Below, piece by piece: positions 36,150-47,713 of a DNA stretch of 64,000 nucleotides. Position 1 is the first letter of the stretch. Every line of letters starts with the position of its first letter. Origin of the DNA: Moniliella sp. 'wahieum' (taxonomy: Eukaryota; Basidiomycota; Moniliellomycetes; Moniliellales; Moniliellaceae); the NCBI GenBank assembly GCA_003971905.1, contig RSEE01000026.1, positions 434,001 through 498,000 of the forward strand. Direction: 5' to 3'. The notes beneath the pieces are model-generated. The model was not told the DNA's origin. It did no database searches and saw only the letters and a program-made list of their open reading frames with translations. Made by a program: the position numbers and the translations under genes.

Positions 36150-36730
36150 TCAATTCAGCGTCGGCTTCGACCTGCGTTCGTGGCGGCGGGACGGGCGGCG
36201 CGTGCTCTTGTTATCCGAGTGGGCTTGGAGAATAGTGTGCAGCATTTTGCTTCCCGTCTGGTCCGTGCCAAGCAGGACACGAAGCGAGCCAATGGAGATG
36301 CCCTGATCGAGCATATGCATGCCCAACTTGACCAGCTCGCTCACCTCGGCGTCCGTCGCGTCGGGCTTGGCGGCCACCTGGTACAGGTTGATGAACATGG
36401 GGATCTCCCCCACGGAGCGGGGCGGGCCGCCCTTGAGATTGGTGCGCTTGGCATGCGCGGCGGGCAAGTGGCCAGCGAGCAAGTCGTGAGCAAATTGTTT
36501 CCCCTCGGTGGTGGTGCCAGTCATGACTTTAAGATCGGGGGGGTGGATGGAGTGGATGAGCTGACCAAGGTGGACCAGCTCCTCTGCTCGGACACAGTGA
36601 GCGGGGCACCGTCAAAGTACTGGTGTTGCAGTTGGAGAAAGGCCGGAACAGTACCGAGTTGTTGTTCGAGCGTGCTGGCCCAGACGGCGCCTGCAGCTGC
36701 ACTGAGCGCGAGGAGGATAGAGAGACGCAT
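36150..36730 (-). CDS. Small secreted protein, unrecognised
   Basis: The start at 36730 gives a textbook signal peptide (MRLSILLALSAAAGAVWA, cleavage likely after AVWA). The mature ~170 residues contain one frame break near 36585 between SEQRSW and EELVHLGQLIHSIHP, after which the frame is open to the TAA at 36150. The mature part is helical (SELVKLGMHMLDQGISIGSL) and ends with a basic tail (STRRPSRRHERRSKPTLN). There are almost no cysteines, unlike typical small effectors. No family is recognised. The signal peptide and continuous composition support a real gene. Confidence 0.6.
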
Positions 36731-37476
36731 AGGATGTCGGACGCTGCGAGCACCAAAGCAAAGCGAAGGAGGTGGTGGGGAGACCTGGGCGGTGTCGAAA
36801 GCCAGCGCGACGGAATTCAAGTAACACTCCCTACTGACCACCGGCTGGCCATCGACCATCACAGTCTGCATAGCCACAGCTATAGATGCCAGGAATCGGC
36901 GCCTATACATGCGGGCCTGCGGATCATCGAGATCGACATGGGACAAGCAAGGTCTGTGCCCCATGCATCATTGCATCATCCATCGTACCTCCCGCCCCCC
37001 ACCAGCCACCGGCCACCGCTCCCCTCTCCAGGCGGAGGCAGGTGCTTGACGCTGGAGCACAGCTCTGCGGCCGCAGGCTCAGTCTCCAGCCTCTGGGCCA
37101 TCCTCTGGCCACAGCACGAGGTCTGTCTCGCCTGCGCACTGCCCCACTCTGCCGCCCCACCGGCCCCACCGGGCCCCACGTGCAGATCATCATGCATCAT
37201 GCATCGTGCACCATGCATCGCATTTCATGCCACCCCCACCAGCACAAGCACAAGCACACCACCCAACCCAACGCCCAACACGCTTCCCCCCACTTGGTCA
37301 GCTTGGTCCGCGTGCCAGACGTTCAGTCTGCGACGCACGCTTTCGCTATCCTCTGTACTGGCAGCCAGCCCTTGCCGTCAGCAGAAGTGCATCATCCGAT
37401 GCTCCGTACCCCCCTGCCTATACGACCGACTCCAACACCCATATGATACCGGCTGTTGTTACTCCATGAATGCAAA
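36731..37476. other. Spacer with ATGCAT heptads
   Basis: No gene is seen. It contains ATGCATC words near 36962 and the four-unit heptad array at 37191-37218. Confidence 0.5.
37191..37218. repeat. Four-unit heptad array, ATGCAT type
   Basis: Units are CATGCAT, CATGCAT, CGTGCAC, CATGCAT in perfect 7-bp register. Confidence 0.9.
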
Positions 37477-39396
37477 TCATGTTTCCCTCTGTTCACACCG
37501 TCTCCATCTCGGCCGTCGGCGGAAGCAAAAGTCCACCCCATACGCCTTCTCCAGCAGACTTAGCATTTCGCCTCGCTTGGAGCTGAGCGCAGCATTGATT
37601 TCGATCAAGTGCCGCATATGCTCCACCGCTGTGCACCACAATGAACGAGTCAGCACGGAGTACGGGGCGAACCTTCCTCGGGCTCACAATAGCTGCCGAG
37701 TAAGGGGCAAAGGGGAGGGGGAGGATGCGTACTTTGGTGGAGATAGTGACTTTCCATCGAGATGCCTACCTTGATAGTATCGCGCGTATAGTGCTGGAGA
37801 GAAGGGACGAGCGCAGCCAAGTCCTGGTACCCCGCGAATGTTAGTTCGGCGCTTATGCTCCGAAGCAAGGTGATTCTTCTTCTTCTCAGCCTTACTCAAC
37901 CGGTTCGCACCTACGTCCGGTCCGCCATCGGCCTTCCGAAGCGACGCAGTCAACTTGGGCCGTAACCGGTTAATGTAGAGGGCAACCAAGTCGGGCCGGG
38001 CACCCGACAAGACCTCCCGCCGCACCTTGTCAAGGTGCGGTTGTAGCCCCGCTTTGCTGGGTGACGGAGGATCGTACGGCCCACGTCGGACATTCACGTT
38101 GTGGCATGTACGAATGGTATCTCCCACTTTGGTAGGTATCCGTCCGCACGCCATGGCCTGCCCCAGCTTACTCCAGTCCACTTCCGCGCACTCGACCTCA
38201 CAGGCGCCACCCAGTCGCTCGAGCCAAACCAAAAGTCTTCCGGATCCGGCTCGGGAGGCTTCCCACTCCCCTCCCCTTTCTCCCGTTCAGTTAGGGTGGC
38301 AGCAGGCTGAGGCTCCAAGCAACCAGGGGAAGGCGAAAGGGAAGACGCAGGACCGGTAGCCTGAACAGGCATAGGCACAGACGCAGACGCTGACGCAGAT
38401 GCAGGGGGGACAAGATCGTGCATGGCCACGTCGTGCATCGCCAGGTCGCGCTTGCGTTTCGGTCGGTCCCAATCCTCTGTGGTAGGGGAGGTACCGGACC
38501 AGATCTCTGGCTGCTCTGTCACCATGAGCAAGCTCGGATCGGCCGTGGTAGGGACCAGGGGGGCGTTCTGGCAGGCCATGTCGGCCAGCTGCGCATACAG
38601 TTCCCACGACGGATGTGAAGCCAACATCCGCGCCGCTTCAGCTGCCTTCAATGCGGCTGCAACGTCGACGGACGTTGTCCGGGGTTGGGGCACTGGGTCT
38701 GCTGGGTCTGCTGGGTCCGCTGGGCCACTGGCAAGTGACGGGAAAATGTCCACTTGGACCGAGTCGCGATCTGAGGGACTGGGCGAACTGTCGGCTTCAG
38801 AGCTCGCTCGGAGCGAGGGGGTGGCGGAGTGAACTCCGGCCCGACCGCGGTGGGAAGAACGCCGAGGCGCGTCAGGAGGCAGGTGGGCATGCAACTGGTC
38901 CATGATGGCTTGGGTGGGTGAAAAGGGAGGCAGACTAGGGGGAGAGGTAGGACGGGGTAGACAGAGGCCATTCCCGAGCTATAGGCAGCGTAGCTGTCAA
39001 CGTTGAATTCCGACGACAGACGGCGCAAGCGCTGCCTTCGATCTGCGTTGGGGGCTGTAGGTTTTGCCATGGGCAACGCTGGTGGGATGGGTGTTGTGGC
39101 GGTGGTGGGAGGGGGAGATGGAGTGGAGGGTAAGGGAGGAAGAGGCTGGCGTACGCTGTGGTTTCGAGGCGGGTGTACTACCCAGCGCAGCAGCCGGCTC
39201 TAAGGATACGGGCGAGGAGTGGCTCATGGCGCGAAACATGGCCACGGCACCAAAATTATTGCAAGGCCCCGAGAGCGAGCGGTGAAAGGGCTGATAGGAG
39301 CGGGGGCCATATCCGATGCTCATGCTATCGGATGTTGGGGGTCTTGGCAGGCGTCGGGGCGGGACGAGGCGCCGTGGCGGTGCTTGGAACGGCCAT
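37477..39396 (-). CDS. bHLH transcription factor
   Basis: Roughly 590 residues. A long Ser/Pro/Ala-rich N-terminus precedes a basic helix-loop-helix near the C-terminus: basic region KNHLASEHKRRTNIR carries the His-Glu-Arg triad that contacts E-boxes (the Arg favours CACGTG), followed by helix 1 (YQDLAALVPSLQ). A 141-bp intron (37629-37769, GTAGGC donor) falls in the loop, and helix 2 continues as VEHMRHLIEINAAL, then a basic end (RRRPRWRRCEQRET) with TGA at 37477. A bipartite nuclear signal RPKRKRDL lies mid-protein. The most upstream start I can follow is 39396; 38903 (MDQLHAHLPP) is an alternative. Several frame breaks occur in the N-terminal half and at the exon junction. Target genes are unknown. 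Confidence 0.8.
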
Positions 39397-42309
39397 GGTG
39401 GTGCAGAAAGCAGGAGCAGTTGGCAGGTAGGAGGAGAGGAGGTGGTGGAGGGGGAACAGGAGGCGGAGTACTGTCGATCAAGTGGCAAGGAAGGGGGCGC
39501 GCCAGAGCAGGTGGCACATAAGCCAAAGTGTCTGAGTTGAACGCAACGTCGAGGCTGTAGTGACTAGTGACTACCACGACTCGCCGCGTGAGACTGCTGC
39601 ATTTCGGCCGGGTGCCTGTGTGCGTCTATGCCCGACGGCGGGCCAAGCGGGTGTAGACTTAGTACTTAGAACGCAAGCGCTGACACTTAAAGCCCCGTAA
39701 GTAACCACGACGTAATGCGAGAGCAGTCCTGCCTGCTCTGTTCTGGCTACTTGCAGGCCCCAGATCTGACATCCGGATCTGACTGCTGCTGGGCGCAGCT
39801 AACCCACCCAGCTCGCACACTGCTAGAGTGCCAGCCTGCCATCCGCGGCGACTAGCACCTGGGCTCTGGCCGACACTCCCGGGGGCTCTTGCATGCTCCG
39901 CGCTTGCCCCGCACAGGACACGGTCCTTGCGCCATACTGCCCGTCGGCATCAATCATCAATCGTGTGCATTATACTTGGACCGATCCAGAGGGCCTGGAC
40001 CCCTCAGCGCCGCAGCACCAGTCAAGCTCAGCGCCAATAATAATCAGCGCTCAGCACCTCAGGTGGTCGCCGACCTGCCTTGCAACTAGTAGCTTGGAGC
40101 GTGTGCTTCACACGAAGCCCGAGGGCGCGAGGCTTGAGGCTTGCCTGTCCCCGCAATCGCACACGACACATGGGCGGGAATAGGCGCCAATGCAGTGGGC
40201 CAGGCACAGCGTGCGTCTGCTGCCTGGCCAGGACCCAGTGCCTCGCCCTCCCCACACTCCCCTTGCCTTCGGCCCTCGGCGTTCGGGCCTCTGTTGCTGC
40301 GCCCACGGCTAGTGGCTACTGCCACCACCGGCCACCATCGCCGCGCCACCCAGCGCAGACGTCGGGCATTTTATTAGCGCTTGGCGCTAGCCCTACTAGC
40401 TACTTGTGCGTAGCGCTTAGCCTAAGCTCGCTTTGTCGCATGCCACATGTCACCTGCGCCTTGTGCACTTTGTCCGCTTTGCCCCGCACGCCCCCCCTCG
40501 GTCTCTGGTCCAGTGCGTCCCGCGCTCCCCGCCAGTTCCCCGCCCCCTGTGCTGAGCGGCTCAGCCTGAGCGCTGCGCCACCGCCCTCCTCTGCCCCGCT
40601 CTCGGCCATCTCCTCGGCTACGAACCAAGCACCAAGTACCGCCCAACCCTACCCACAACCAGCTTTCACATTCAGAGCGTACGTTTTTCCTCCCGGGCGA
40701 AAGCGCAGCACTCGCTCAGGCTGACCGGTGAGGAGCGATGACGCGGACGATGAGCTGTATATACTGAGCCACTTGCAATGATTAATGACATGGACATTAC
40801 ATTAGGGTACGGATGCGAACTACACCCCCTGTCATCGACATCATCCACCACCAGTGGCCATCGATCGTCGACAGCGTCCTCTTGCACCGAAGTCTACCAC
40901 AGCCTTCCACGTATTGCCAGGCTGGACTTGGTGCTTGCTCATCGACCTCCCCTTCCCCCCGCGCCGCCTCGACCTTAGCCGTATCCGCCTCTCCGGCTCC
41001 CCCCGCCATTCGGATCGGTGCTGCCTTCCTCCATCTTCTCCGAAGCGTACCGCCCGTCTGAATTCTGAATCGGCTGGCACACGGCACATGTCACGCGTCA
41101 TCCGCGTCATCCCAGCCACCTAGCAACACACCCAAGCTCGCTCTGTCCTCCCTCGTACCGCCTGCACAACCAGCACCGCCCACAAAGCCACGGACACCCT
41201 CGCGACATGCGAACCAGCCGCTGGTCCACATCCAACACAGACAGTGTTGTATCCCGCCTGGTTGGGCTCTTGGCTAAGCTAAGTACTAAAGTACTAAGTG
41301 CCGTCCAAGCGCAGAGAAACCCCCAAGGACGCATGCCTGGCCTCCACGCGTTGGCCAAGCAGGGCGATCCGGCTGCACATGGGTGGCTCAAGGTCAAGGT
41401 TCAAGCTCGATCTTGATTTCAACGGTCCAGCTCCATCCGCCCCAAAGGGACAACGGTAGGGAAACGGAGGGAATGCGCTGTGACGCGTGACGCGTGAAGG
41501 ACAACCAACTGGAACTGAACCTTGGCGCCGCGCGATGCGCCCCACCCGCACGAGACGCTTGGCGCTTTCGTACTCTGGGGGCGCGTTTGGATCTTGGTCG
41601 TGCCCCAATCGCACTGTGCGGACTGCTGGGATTGTTGGTGCGAGTAGGTGAAGCGCCCCTACCGCAAAGAAACGCCACAGAGGAGGTCGTGGGTGTTGGT
41701 CGAGATGGACCCGGAAGGCTCGGATGCCATCGGTTGCGTTCAAAGCGAGTATAGAGGTGCGTGTTCCACCGAACATTGCGTTCGTCCAGCGTCTCGATTC
41801 TGTTACCTCGTCCAGAGTAAGCTAGTCAAGACGTCTTTTTTTGCTTTTGCCTGATGGCCAGGAGATTGGGTCGGGGGATCCGTCCCGTGTCGTGTCGAGG
41901 TGCCATTGTTCCTTTTGGACTGGATTGGAGATGCGGCATGCGTCACTGAACCTCGGCTAGGCGTTGTGTTTGCTCAGGGATACATGGCACGTGGCCCGGG
42001 ATGAGAGTGCTGGCGCACAGTTGAGGCTCGTCCCTTCGGGTACATGACTTTTTAGCAGCAAGTCGGATGGTGCTACCAGTTAATACGTTGTATATGATGG
42101 ATGCATGTCTACCACCCTCGTTCCAACACACTGAACACTGAGAGAGAGACGATTGTTGCACCCGCAGAGGAGAGGAATGAGCCACCACGCCTTTTCCATC
42201 TTCCGTGGCACATCGTGAACCGAGAACAGGGGAACGAACCAGAATGTATTGAGCTACACAAAAAAAGAATTAGGCGGGGGCGGCTGAGATTGCCCAGGTC
42301 AGACCGCAC
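39397..42309. other. Nearly three-kilobase spacer, no gene
   Basis: No recognisable coding region on either strand. It contains a GAGGCTT pair near 40130, an inverted copy of the 13-bp near-palindrome (40559-40571) and an ACGCGT heptad pair (41482-41495). Confidence 0.5.
41482..41495. repeat. Palindromic heptad pair, ACGCGT
   Basis: GACGCGT occurs twice in tandem. Confidence 0.85.
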
Positions 42310-43452
42310 TTAGCTGCTGCTGCTGCCCGACGAGCTTTTGGGGACCCACGAGACGCTGCTGGGGCACTCGCTGTCCTCGGGCGCAATCAGAATAAAGTTG
42401 TCGGGCGTGTTACTCTGGCCTTGGGTGTGGAAGGAGAGGTAGCCACCGCTGATCCCGCCCGACTCGCACTGGAACTGAATTTTTGACCAAACGCCTTCGA
42501 CGTGCTGTATCCAAAAGCAAGCAAATGAGCAACAGGGTAGAGTACGAGGGTCAGTAGTCTTGACTAAAACGGCCTCCACGGGAGGCACGAGAAAAATACC
42601 AAGCAGATAGAGATGTACGCACGCATCTTCCAAATCCGACAGTTGGAACTTCTGTGAACTGTCGGGGGTGTAGCCAGCGTCGGAAAGGGCTTGGTAAATG
42701 TTGTACTTTTGTGCAGTGCCACCACGGTCGAGAAGAAATCAATCAAGTCTTCGTGCTCAGTGTAGTTGGCATAGCAACTCGGGTTGAGCGTGCTGACAAA
42801 ACACCCGTGCTTGCTCCACTCGTGCTCCCAAAAGTCTTCGTTCGACGAATCGTCAGAGACCCAGTTGGTGTTCATGTAGTCCACCAGATCTTGTTTCCCG
42901 GCATCCGTAAGAATCGTACCAATCCCAGTGTACGTCCGGTTCGACGGACACGTTGGCGTGTCGTAACTGCCATCGCAGTTATCTAGGTCCAGCCAATCGC
43001 ACGTTAGTCTTTCATTTCCAACTGCGCGGACGGGAGGGGTGGGAAGAGTGGGTACCGTCTCCTTCCCCTTCCCCTTGACCTTCCCTCTCACGCCCCAACC
43101 CAACAGCCACTCCAAAGCGAGAGGAACAGCAACGTACCGGGCCAAAGACCGTGGATGGTAAACACGTCCGACGGACCCGTAGCAGGATCCGTGTCCCAAA
43201 ACGTAGTCAGTTCCAACAACCCACCGGGGGTGTTGACCGTGCACGGGTCCGCCCCCGATGCACACGACGAACAGGACACACACGTGTCCCGCGCTTGCAC
43301 CCCACCCTCCGAACGGTAAAACCCACGACCGTCCAGTTCAGCCAGGAGCTGGTCCCCCGCCGGTGCAGGTGAGGGGGAAGTCAGGGCCGGCGCGGAGGTG
43401 GTCACGAGTAGTGCTGCGCGAGGAGGGCAAGTGAGTGCGAAAGTGCAACCAT
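42310..43452 (-). CDS. Secreted ribonuclease T2
   Basis: The start at 43452 gives a signal peptide ([12 protein letters not shown]...). The RNase T2 fold endoribonuclease motifs are both present: [12 protein letters not shown], completed by Asp across intron 1, and [17 protein letters not shown], each with its catalytic His. Cysteines in CVSCSSC, DNCDG and [11 protein letters not shown] fit the family's disulphides. Intron 1 (42983-43137) joins HGLWP to DNCDGSYD exactly; intron 2 (about 42515-42610) precedes [13 protein letters not shown]. The C-terminus is a short Ser-rich tail (SSSGSSSS). Frame breaks lie after the signal core and near 42700. The family enzymes cut RNA to 2',3'-cyclic phosphates, usually outside the cell or in vacuoles. 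Identity is secure. Confidence 0.92.
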
Positions 43453-43560
43453 GGCGGTGGGAAGATCGAGGAGAGGGAGGTAGTAGTAGGCTCGAAAAAG
43501 GGTAGAGAGATGGGGGGACACTGTGGGGGTCGGGGCGGCGATACGAACAAACGTGGGGGC

Positions 43561-43568
43561 TAAATATA
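43561..43568 (-). promoter_or_regulatory. TATA-like element of the RNase T2 gene
   Basis: TATATTTA on the minus strand, about 110 bp upstream of the RNase T2 start; placement and composition only. Confidence 0.3.
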
Positions 43569-43635
43569 ACCTTCAGAGCCTCAGATCTATCATGAATCGA
43601 CCATAGGTTTCACGTTTCAAGCTGCAAGGGAGCTT

Positions 43636-43711
43636 CAAGCTTCAAGCTTCAGAGCTTCAGCCTGCTTCAGCTGAGAGACGCTCCAAGCTCCAAGCTTCAA
43701 GCTTCAAGCCC
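43636..43711. repeat. AAGCTT heptad arrays (two clusters)
   Basis: CAAGCTT units at 43636 and 43643, then CAAGCTC, CAAGCTT, CAAGCTT, CAAGCCC at 43684-43711, all spaced by 7 bp within each cluster. Confidence 0.9.
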
Positions 43712-44032
43712 AGGTCGGATCGGTTGCCATGTGGTTGGAGCAGCCACTCGCGGAGCACTACAGAGCCCATCCCAGCGATTTCAGGGCCAATTAAAGTTTC
43801 TATCCCACACGTGGATTTGCATTGCTCCGCAGCGCCATACCATATGCTTGCTGGTGTGGCTGGGGGGCGTTTTGCGGACAATGCGGAGGGGTTGCGGGGG
43901 GGGCAGTGCCGCTGCACGCCCCTGCATTCGTACTACCAGCACCCGGCTTTGTTTTGGCACTAAGTGTGGCTGGCAGGGGAAAAAGATAGTCGATAGTAGG
44001 CGATAGTCGATAGCAGCAGAGCCATTTATCGT

Positions 44033-44053
44033 GATGCATGATGCATGATGATC
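44033..44053. repeat. ATGCAT heptads running into ATCGAT
   Basis: GATGCAT occurs twice, followed by a GATGATCGATG word. Confidence 0.85.
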
Positions 44054-44117
44054 GATGAGTGAGATAGCCGTTGAGACGTTGACGCTTATGAAGTTTGCAA
44101 TGATTTGTTGGTCTTCT

Positions 44118-44131
44118 GAGATCTGAGATCT
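44118..44131. repeat. Palindromic heptad pair, AGATCT
   Basis: GAGATCT occurs twice in tandem. Confidence 0.85.
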
Positions 44132-44243
44132 GGCCAATGAAAACCTCTGGGAAGCAGTCCGTGCAGGCAGTCCGTGCAGTGCACAGCGTAGTGCGAACCA
44201 TCGCATGCAGCACAGGCGCAACCTTACGATGAATGAGATGATG

Positions 44244-44257
44244 ATCGATGATCGATG
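44244..44257. repeat. Palindromic heptad pair, ATCGAT
   Basis: GATCGAT occurs twice in tandem, within a GATGAT context. Confidence 0.85.
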
Positions 44258-44935
44258 ATAAGATCCAAGATGCGATTGATTATTGTGCTGCGCCCCAACA
44301 CTTCAAGCTTCGCCCACGAGACGCTGTCTCGTAGAGAAGCTTCGCCCTCGCCCTCTTGCTCATGCACAGATCATGGGAAACCGGATCACTTCCCGTCTGT
44401 TCTTCAAGCTTCATATGCGGCCTATCTCGATCATCGGACTACACACGCATGCCGATCACTTCGGCTATGCTCTCTCTTGTAATCGAGTAAATCACGCCTC
44501 GGCAACCGCTACAAAATACGCCCCCCACCCAGCCCCCCGCACAGCTTTTGGTATAATAGAAACCCCGCGGGCCCATGCAGCAGAGCGAGAGCGCACACGG
44601 GAATCCCCCCCCATCCCCCCAGCGTCCGTGCTAGGGCTATTAGTTGGAACATCACATGTCACAGTTGCTGTCAGTGGGTCACAGCACTGGCCACTCTGAA
44701 CGTGTTGACCGTTAGCCTCAGCACTGTGATCGTCCTCTGCTCGGTCGTGAGCGTGAAGCGCACGAGGAGGCGCATATAAAAGGCAACGAATGTGCACGTG
44801 CCGTTGCGCCAACCACATAAAGAAGAGGAGATGACGAGGCTTGAACTTCTCGTGCATGTTGTGCATGTAGCTGACAAAGCGAAAGAAAGGATCTGTCCTG
44901 CTACCAGGTCGAGGTAAGAGTCTCGAACCAAGCGC

Positions 44936-44956
44936 CAAGCTTCAAGCTTCAAGTTG
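44936..44956. repeat. AAGCTT heptads
   Basis: CAAGCTT, CAAGCTT and a decayed CAAGTTG in register. Confidence 0.85.
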
Positions 44957-45020
44957 AACGTGGGACTTGGATCGTACTGTGGCATTGGTATGGGACATGG
45001 GCATCCTACCCAAGCGCCCT

Positions 45021-45034
45021 GAGGCCTGAGGCCT
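45021..45034. repeat. Palindromic heptad pair, AGGCCT
   Basis: GAGGCCT occurs twice in tandem. Confidence 0.85.
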
Positions 45035-46119
45035 GTTGATGAGCTTGACACATTTGAAAGTGCACATGTGTGTCCTCCTCGATCCATACTATTAGGGTTG
45101 CTGGCACAATCGAGACGGTGGCTTGTTCGCGTGGCGGCGTATCGTATCGCCGCCCTGGGTCCCGAGGGCACGGGTGCAATGTGTTTAGGCTTCTAGCAGA
45201 GAGCGTATCGTTTCTCGCTTGCGTTTTGGTATGTAAAGGAGGAGGAGGATGTCTCGCAGTGGATGCCTGCCATATGGTTACCCAAACACCAGTTCTGGGG
45301 TATATTAGCCCCTGGTAGTGGCAGCCCATGACTCCGACGGTACTGTGTTAGTAAGCGCCCGTGCTCGCGGCTGTCACAGAAAGCGTGCCTGATAGTCCCC
45401 CCTCTCACAATTATTCTACACACCTGAAAGATACTCTAGGGACAGCTGTAATAATATGACGTGCGACTTCCCTCTTTCTCTCCAACCACGGGTCGAGGAG
45501 GAATACAATAAATGTGGTGCCAATATATACCGCTTCCATGTACGCACGCGTCCTAACCTGATTGATCCCTGTTCTGTTCAGATCTCGGAATCAGTGGGCA
45601 TCAGAAAAGCCTGTCGCCTTCAGCCTGCCCACCATTGCCAACACTCCTCCCTTTTCTCTCTTCCTCTCTCTTCTCTATTTTCCTCTTCTCCTGCTGTCTT
45701 TCTTCCCTGTTCTCGCCTACAGTCTTCCCTTTAGGCGTGCACTTTTGCATTGTGTCTTGTGCATGTGAGGTTCGCGAGATCCATCATGGGCGCCCATTTC
45801 GGTTGCAGTCATTCACCGGTTACCCACAGACAAGAAAAGACAATTGATTCTCGATCCCCCTTCCTCTCTTCCGGTATTCCGGAGTGACCCCCCACAGCCA
45901 CAGTCTGTACCTCATTTCTCGTATGAGTTTTCTATAGTGCGCTGTCACAAGTACATCGGTAGTACCCCCGAGACCCGATCTATGAGATTTCTGAGGGTAT
46001 GCACATGGGGATGTCGATAAGAAAAGCATAATGACATATCAACAACAGTAATAGGCCCCCACGCAAGGCCTCAATACGGATATAACGCGTGCACAATATG
46101 AATGGTGTGTGTTCAACAA

Positions 46120-47713
46120 TCAGAACGGGAGAGAATCGTTACTCTTGGCTACTGGCGTAATCATACTTGGTGGATAGTGTTGTTCAACTTGAACTCCCGA
46201 CAGAGAATCTCTTACTGCTTCCTTTTCTACGTCCTCCCCCACCACATTGGAATGAGAAGGAAGACTCGCTTCCATTGTGAAGGGGAGAGAACGCATGTCT
46301 TGACGAACGATGGGTGGAGGACAATACGATGAGAAGGCTTGCTCCGTAACGTCCCTCCTCGGGTCAACGGGGATAGCCGAAACGAGCATATTCTCAGAGT
46401 GTTGATAAACAATACTGCTTCGCACCGTCACTCCATTGCATCCATCGCGCAGCGTCCCACCCGGCTTTTTCGAGCTAGACCCCGCACTTAGGCCCTGGCT
46501 ATTGTACAACTTTCCTCCATTTAGATACGTCCCACCACGCCGGATGGTGCTCACACGGGGACACACCACCAAAGAAATGAACGCATGGAGGGGAAGGCAC
46601 CAACTCATCCGCGTGTTGTCAGGCGTCTTGCGACCCAGGACGAAATAGCAGACATGCCAATGCCCGCCAGCTCCAGAGCCCACGAGAACAACAAGCAACG
46701 CAATCCGTCCGAGATAAACTTGCTCGCCGCAGGTGATTGACCAATTTCTTCGTCGGGCCCTTGGATCCCGATCATGTGCTTGAACGCCAGTTTGACGGTG
46801 CGCGCAAGGGCTCGCAACGTGTCCCGCCAGCTGGCTTTCCAATCACTTGTTTGGTGGCCCGTGACATAGGCCAGGGCGAAAATGGAACTGATAAACTGCA
46901 GACTGTCCTCGAGAAAAAGAACGAGGTAGACACTTATCGGCATCCACTTGGGATCCCGTGCAGGGCCGCACCGAAACCCGATCCGGAAGCCTAGTGGCAT
47001 TGGCCGCGGCGTACTGTGAACACCACCCCATCCGACTGTCAGTCTGAATGTACGAGCTAAGGATAACATGCAGAGGGAGGTGGAGGAGAAAAAGAACGTA
47101 CCTGGAGATTGTAGTTGCGATCCAGGAAAATGCGAACCAGACGGAACACAAGTACAGGTTGATCGCCCACAAGACCGCCCAAAAGAATCGCCGACCTGGC
47201 ATACCGCGTGTGATGCTCATTGTGCGGAAGGTCAAAAGCGCCTGACCTAAACAGGATTGTATGCCAATGACAAAGAGGACGCGTGAAGCGCAGCATTGCA
47301 CGACTTGGGAAGGCGGTAGTAGTTGATAATCACAGCGGTGTAGGGAATGGCCATAAGGCGAGTTAAGAGATGGCAAACTAGGATCGGATGGGGCAGTTTC
47401 AACTGACGACCCTTGTGGGTTGGTCGCCTGTAACCGATTGGGAAGTATGCCCTCGCAGCCCTAAACACCTCTTGAGTTCGGGCCAAAAGATGTACCGAAT
47501 GTCATACGGGATCGCGGTGACCCAGTCAAACAGTATAGCCCCCAAGATCACCAGATTGATCCACCAACTCAGGCTGCCCACATAGACAGCATCTTCCATT
47601 TCCTTGAATACCGGTTGCAGCTCGGGAGGGAGACCTGCCCAGGGACCTTGACCCTTAATGTAAGGCCAAGATGGGTTGTCGGCCAAAATTTGGGCTAAGC
47701 CTGGAGCGCTCAT
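46120..47713 (-). CDS. Polytopic membrane protein (DUF6533-like topology)
   Basis: The start at 47713 gives a short extracellular N-terminus, then about five to seven hydrophobic helices, including WWINLVILGAILFDWVTAIPY, PILVCHLLTRLMAIPYTAVI, VLFVIGIQSCLGQALLTF, FFWAVLWAINLYLCSVWFAF and ISVYLVLFLEDSLQFISSIF. The FDW...P.D...I.WP..KR pattern before helix 2 resembles the basidiomycete DUF6533-type seven-helix proteins; this is a pattern match, not proof. A 45-bp intron (47057-47101, GTACGT donor, CTTAG acceptor) lies after SWIATTIS. A ~130-residue Ser-rich cytosolic tail ends at 46120. Frame breaks occur near 47470, 47310, 46990 and 46620. Function is unknown. Confidence 0.65.

Larger units (their letters stand above)
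43453..46119. other. Spacer dense in palindromic heptads, no gene
   Basis: No coding region is recognised. It is unusually rich in heptad arrays: AAGCTT at 43636-43649, 43684-43711 and 44936-44956; ATGCAT at 44033-44046; AGATCT at 44118-44131; ATCGAT at 44244-44257; AGGCCT at 45021-45034. Confidence 0.6.
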
